A stretch of 8,699 nt of DNA from an uncultured Fibrobacter sp. Lineage in GTDB: Bacteria > Fibrobacterota > Fibrobacteria > Fibrobacterales > Fibrobacteraceae. The stretch's first letter is position 1; each line of letters begins with the position of its first letter. A program made the position numbers and the translations under genes. Positions 6,044-8,699 of this stretch are shown here, piece by piece. The stretch lies in assembly GCA_934700345.1 (NCBI GenBank), contig CAKUXP010000047.1, positions 1 through 8,699 on the forward strand, given 5' to 3'. A model generated the notes under the pieces. It ran no database searches, was not told where the DNA came from, and worked only from the letters and a program-made list of their open reading frames with translations.

Positions 6044-7453
6044 ATGGGCAAAAATCTATACCAGAAAGTGTTTGACAGCCATGTCGTTTCAAAGCTTCCG
6101 AGCGGCCAGTACCAGCTGTTTATCGGACTGCACCTCTGCCATGAAGTGACGAGTCCGCAGGCTTTCGCGATGCTCCGCGAAGAGGGCCTCAAGGTCAAGT
6201 ATCCGGAACGTACCTTTGCGACAGTCGATCACATCATCCCGACGACGGAGGAAGCGCGCAAGCGCCCGCTTGCGGATCCTGTTTCCGAAGACATGCTTTC
6301 CCATATCGAAAAGAACACGCATGATTTTGGCGTCCGCTTTTTTGGCCCGGAGACCGGGGAACAGGGCGTTATCCACATCGTGGGACCTGAAGAAGGCGTG
6401 ACGCAGCCCGGCATGACGATCGCTTGCGGGGATTCCCACACGGCGACGCACGGGGCTTTCGGCGCGGTCGCTTTCGGAATCGGTACGAGCCAGGTGGCCG
6501 ATGTCCTGGCAACCCAGACCCTCGCGATGAGCCCGCTCAAGACTCGCCGCATCAAGTTTACCGGAAAGCTCAAACCGGGCGTAACCGCAAAGGATGTAGC
6601 GCTTGCCTATATTGCAAAGCTCGGCGTAAACGGTGGCGTCGGATACGCTTACGAATTCGCCGGTCCCGTCATCGATGCGCTTGACATGGAAGGTCGCATG
6701 ACCGTCTGCAACATGGCGATTGAAGGCGGGGCGCGGGTCGGTTACTGCAATCCCGACGAGAAAACCTTTGCATTCCTTCGGGGAAAGCCTTACGCGCCGA
6801 AGGCGGAAGCCTGGGACGAAGCCGTCGCCTATTGGAAGTCGGTGGCGAGCGATCCGGATGCGGCATTCGACGATGAAGTGGAAATCGATTGCGATACGCT
6901 CGAACCGATGGTCACGTGGGGCATTACGCCGGCCCAGGCGATACCCCTGGACGGCAATATGCCGAAGATCGATTCCTTCCAGGGCTCCGAACGCAAGGTC
7001 ATTTCCGAAGCCTACGAATATATGGGCTGGGAAGAGGGCGGAAAGATGCTCGGTACGCCGATCGATGTCGCCTTTGTGGGCAGCTGCACGAACGGTCGCT
7101 TGCCGGATTTGATCGCCGCTGCGGAAATCATGAAAGGACATCATGTCTCCCCGAATGTCAAGATGTGGGTCGTTCCCGGTTCGATGAAGATCAAGCTCGA
7201 AGCGGAATCGCTCGGCCTCGACAAGATTTTCAGGGAAGCCGGCGCCGAATGGCGCGAAGCGGGCTGCTCTCTCTGTCTCGCGATGAATCCCGACAAGCTC
7301 AAGGGACGCGAGGTGAGCGCAAGCTCGAGTAACCGCAATTTCAAGGGCCGACAGGGAAGTCCGACCGGTCGGACCATTCTCATGAGCCCGATCATGGTCG
7401 CCGCAGCCGCAATCGAAGGCAAGGTGACCGACGTCCGCAAGTATATCAAGTAA
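6044..7453 (+). CDS. leuC: 3-isopropylmalate dehydratase large subunit (LeuC)
   Basis: A 469-residue aconitase-superfamily protein, close to the usual LeuC length. With LeuD it forms isopropylmalate isomerase, which converts 2-isopropylmalate to 3-isopropylmalate in leucine synthesis, in the cytoplasm. The 4Fe-4S ligands are visible as Cys348 in GSCTNGR and Cys408 and Cys411 in AGCSLC. Other family blocks are FDSHVV (10-15), VDHIIPT (61-67), ACGDSHTATHGAFGA (127-141), and SSSNRNFKGRQG (427-438) near the substrate site. The start is supported by GAAGG (6033-6037), 6 bp before the ATG. The gene is intact and lies 11 bp ahead of leuD, so the two are cotranscribed. leuA and leuB are not in this window. 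Confidence 0.97.
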   Translation: MGKNLYQKVFDSHVVSKLPSGQYQLFIGLHLCHEVTSPQAFAMLREEGLKVKYPERTFATVDHIIPTTEEARKRPLADPVSEDMLSHIEKNTHDFGVRFFGPETGEQGVIHIVGPEEGVTQPGMTIACGDSHTATHGAFGAVAFGIGTSQVADVLATQTLAMSPLKTRRIKFTGKLKPGVTAKDVALAYIAKLGVNGGVGYAYEFAGPVIDALDMEGRMTVCNMAIEGGARVGYCNPDEKTFAFLRGKPYAPKAEAWDEAVAYWKSVASDPDAAFDDEVEIDCDTLEPMVTWGITPAQAIPLDGNMPKIDSFQGSERKVISEAYEYMGWEEGGKMLGTPIDVAFVGSCTNGRLPDLIAAAEIMKGHHVSPNVKMWVVPGSMKIKLEAESLGLDKIFREAGAEWREAGCSLCLAMNPDKLKGREVSASSSNRNFKGRQGSPTGRTILMSPIMVAAAAIEGKVTDVRKYIK

Positions 7454-7464
7454 GGAGCGATGTT

Positions 7465-8073
7465 ATGCTTACACCGATTGACATTGTAAAAGGTTCCGGC
7501 GTTCCGCTGCGCGGAAACGATATCGACACGGACCGTATCATCCCGGCGCGTTTTCTCAAGTGCGTCACGTTCGACGGTCTTGGCGAACATGCGTTTGCGG
7601 ACGACATTGCGGGACTTGCCGCTCAGGGAAAGGTTCACCCGTTCCGCGACCCGGCATATAAAAGCGGTTCCGTCTTGGTTTCCAACAGAAACTTCGGTTG
7701 CGGATCGAGCCGCGAACATGCGCCGCAGGCCCTCAAACGCTGGGGAATCCGCGCGATTATCGCCGAAAGCTATTCCGAAATTTTCTTCGGGAACTGCGTC
7801 GCGATAGGCGTTCCCTGCTACCGGGTTTCGCACGAAGTCGCCGACAGGATTCTTGCCTGGATCGAAGCGCACCCTTTGGAAGAAATCGTCACCAGCACGA
7901 AGGATCGGTCTCTGAAAATGGGCGACGAGACGATCGCTCTTGAACTTGCGGACGGTCCGCGCGGACAGTTCCTCGACGGTTCCTGGCATGCTCGCGGCGT
8001 TCTGCTTTCCAATGCGGACAAGGTTGCGGAACTTGCGAAGAATCTTCCCTATATGAAGTTTCTTGCCCGTTAA
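7465..8073 (+). CDS. leuD: 3-isopropylmalate dehydratase small subunit (LeuD)
   Basis: A 202-residue LeuD, about the usual length, supplying the swivelling domain that closes the LeuC active site. Recognisable motifs are RGNDIDTDRIIPARFL (16-31), the NRNFGCGSSREHAPQAL stretch (about residues 73-89) which carries the substrate-recognition loop, and AIIAESYSEIFFGNC (96-110). The ribosome binding site AAGGAG directly overlaps the leuC stop codon (TAAGGAG, 7451-7457), 7 bp before the ATG, an arrangement that favours balanced, coupled translation of the two subunits. A terminator follows 22 bp after the stop, so no leuB is cotranscribed here. Confidence 0.97.
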   Translation: MLTPIDIVKGSGVPLRGNDIDTDRIIPARFLKCVTFDGLGEHAFADDIAGLAAQGKVHPFRDPAYKSGSVLVSNRNFGCGSSREHAPQALKRWGIRAIIAESYSEIFFGNCVAIGVPCYRVSHEVADRILAWIEAHPLEEIVTSTKDRSLKMGDETIALELADGPRGQFLDGSWHARGVLLSNADKVAELAKNLPYMKFLAR

Positions 8074-8094
8074 TTTGTATGCGACCTGAAGGGG

Positions 8095-8121
8095 CGGACT
8101 CGTTTATCGGGTCCGTTTTTT
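8095..8121 (+). terminator. Rho-independent terminator of leuCD
   Basis: CGGACTC (8095-8101) pairs with GGGTCCG (8109-8115) around a 7-nt loop and is followed by six T residues (8116-8121) and further T-rich sequence. The single non-Watson-Crick pair is a U-G wobble on the plus strand, consistent with plus-strand use. It starts 22 bp after the leuD stop. Confidence 0.92.
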
Positions 8122-8138
8122 GTTTTAAAACTTTCAAC

Positions 8139-8324
8139 CTAGGATTCGTTCCCGGAATGCGGAAAACTCTTTGCGGTAAACGGTTCCGTTAAATACCAAA
8201 GTTCGTATACTTCTCCGCGCTGAGCGTAGCGGACAGACGATTCCGCAAGTCCGGTTTGCAGATAAAACGATTTCTCCGGATGTGTTCTGCGAGATTCGCT
8301 TTTCTAGGGAGACTGTTTCGGCAT
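8139..8324 (-). pseudogene. Possible decayed small ORF (in-frame amber at codon 7)
   Basis: On the minus strand an ATG at 8322-8324 opens a 62-codon frame ending in a stop at 8139-8141, interrupted only by a TAG at 8304-8306 (codon 7). After that stop the 54 residues look protein-like and include GEVYELWYLTEPF and AKSFPHSGNES. A different uninterrupted frame covers 8134-8361 on the same strand (75 codons, starting MAERHPKEKN), but it becomes Arg-rich and less natural in the overlapping half. Neither has a clear ribosome binding site. The stretch may be a relict gene, a gene with a frameshift between the two frames, or simply non-coding repeat DNA. I do not recognise a family. Confidence 0.25.
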
Positions 8325-8391
8325 CAACGACGTTTTTTTCTTTGGGATGTCGTTCGGCCATCTGTTTTAGAATTTAACTTTTCGCCTATAG
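8325..8391. other. Intergenic stretch between possible ORF remnant and repeat
   Basis: AT-rich sequence with no gene that I can support. It separates the possible decayed ORF from the first copy of the hairpin repeat. Part of it is covered by the start of the competing 75-codon minus-strand frame. Confidence 0.5.
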
Positions 8392-8495
8392 CAGAAAAGC
8401 ATCCTTTCGGATGCTTCTTTTCAGCGGGAAAAGGGACTAATTCGCTCGCCGTCTCCGCTTTGCGGCGGCTCGTTCGCCCTTCGGGCTCGCCAGCT
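8392..8495. repeat. Hairpin-bearing intergenic repeat, copy 1
   Basis: This 104-bp unit recurs at 8597-8699 with four substitutions and one 1-bp indel (about 95% identity). It opens with a perfect 8-bp hairpin, AAGCATCC-TTTC-GGATGCTT (8397-8416), flanked by A residues before and CTTTT after, so it resembles a terminator. The rest is rich in small GC hairpins such as CCGC-TTT-GCGG and GCCC-TTC-GGGC. No ribosome binding site or credible gene covers it. Confidence 0.9.
8397..8421 (+). terminator. Terminator-like hairpin in repeat copy 1
   Basis: An 8-bp perfect stem with a TTTC loop is followed by CTTTT; the A run on the left makes it potentially active in both directions. There is no plus-strand gene directly upstream other than leuD, which has its own terminator, so its role is uncertain. 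Confidence 0.5.
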
Positions 8496-8596
8496 TCGCG
8501 GTCAAGTCCCTCCGTCGCTTTTCGCACTCGCGTTGCCCGTGCATAAGCTCCGTCGGTCGAACCCTCTTTTCGGTTTCGGTCCCTTTCCGCAACAAA
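8496..8596. other. Spacer between the two hairpin repeats
   Basis: I see no gene here. The right end, GTCCCTTTCCGC (8579-8590), is an imperfect inverted match to GCGGGAAAAGGGAC (8424-8437) inside copy 1, so copy 1 plus this spacer may form one larger folded unit of about 205 bp. The second unit is cut by the window edge. Confidence 0.55.
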
Positions 8597-8699
8597 CAGA
8601 AAAGCATCCTTGCGGATGCTTCTTTCAGCGGGAAAAGGGACTGATTCGCTCGCCGTCTCCGCTTTGCGTCGGCTCGTTCACCCTTCGGGCTCGCCAGCT
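8597..8699. repeat. Hairpin-bearing intergenic repeat, copy 2, cut by right edge
   Basis: Direct repeat of 8392-8495, starting 205 bp later. Its opening hairpin, AAGCATCC-TTGC-GGATGCTT (8602-8621), keeps all eight stem pairs while a loop base has changed (TTTC to TTGC), and one T is lost from the following CTTTT. Identity continues right up to the window edge, so the full unit probably extends beyond it. Confidence 0.9.

Noticed and set aside
6089..7144. 351-codon minus-strand open frame
   Set aside because: It is a shadow of leuC with His/Arg-rich composition and no independent support.
7141..7989. 282-codon minus-strand open frame
   Set aside because: It is antisense to the end of leuC and most of leuD, both with clear family motifs. 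It has no RBS or domain.
8256..8546. 96-codon plus-strand open frame through the repeat
   Set aside because: It crosses the terminator-like hairpin of the repeat, lacks an RBS, and its Ser/Arg-rich translation follows from the GC-rich hairpin sequence.
8555..8590. tRNA-like T-arm sequence (GGGTTCGACC on the minus strand)
   Set aside because: Only the loop-like word is present. No paired T stem, anticodon arm or acceptor stem can be built around it.

Overview
The window looks like chromosomal DNA from a Fibrobacter-type bacterium (Fibrobacteres). This is inferred from the mix of a large secreted GH74 xyloglucanase with a C-terminal sorting-like tail, a divergent lipoprotein, AT-rich intergenic boxes of the form AAAATTTT-(C)-TATATTG, and simple-sequence and hairpin repeats between genes. 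No rRNA or other species marker is present, so the assignment rests on pattern recognition only.

Layout. Positions 1-482 hold no gene: a 14-bp tandem repeat running in from the left edge, a short heptamer array, and a degenerate inverted copy of the 14-bp unit. Positions 483-2088 form a minus-strand transcription unit: dapA (lysine/diaminopimelate synthesis) followed 10 bp later by a very acidic, cysteine-cluster protein of unknown function, closed by a clear rho-independent terminator. A 138-bp divergent intergenic region (2089-2226) separates dapA from a plus-strand gene for a 940-residue GH74 enzyme with a signal peptide, eight Asp boxes and a C-terminal sorting-like domain. That gene ends in a hairpin terminator which overlaps the probable promoter of the next gene, a 286-residue lipoprotein with beta-strand-rich segments that I do not recognise. 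Next comes the leuC-leuD pair for isopropylmalate isomerase (leucine synthesis), with tight translational spacing and a terminator at 8095-8121. Positions 8130-8699 hold no convincing intact gene: a possible decayed small ORF on the minus strand, then two copies (about 95% identical, 205 bp apart) of a hairpin-bearing repeat that runs off the right edge.

How the genes fit together. dapA and leuCD are housekeeping amino-acid biosynthesis genes. The GH74 enzyme is part of plant-cell-wall degradation (xyloglucan backbone cleavage). The lipoprotein has its own probable promoter, and nothing in the sequence ties it to either neighbour. I see no defence system, mobile element with transposase, CRISPR array or RNA gene. 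The window is mostly ordinary chromosome with repeat-rich edges; the best leads are the acidic Cys-cluster protein, the unusual catalytic-site residues in the GH74 protein and DapA, and the two intergenic repeat families.
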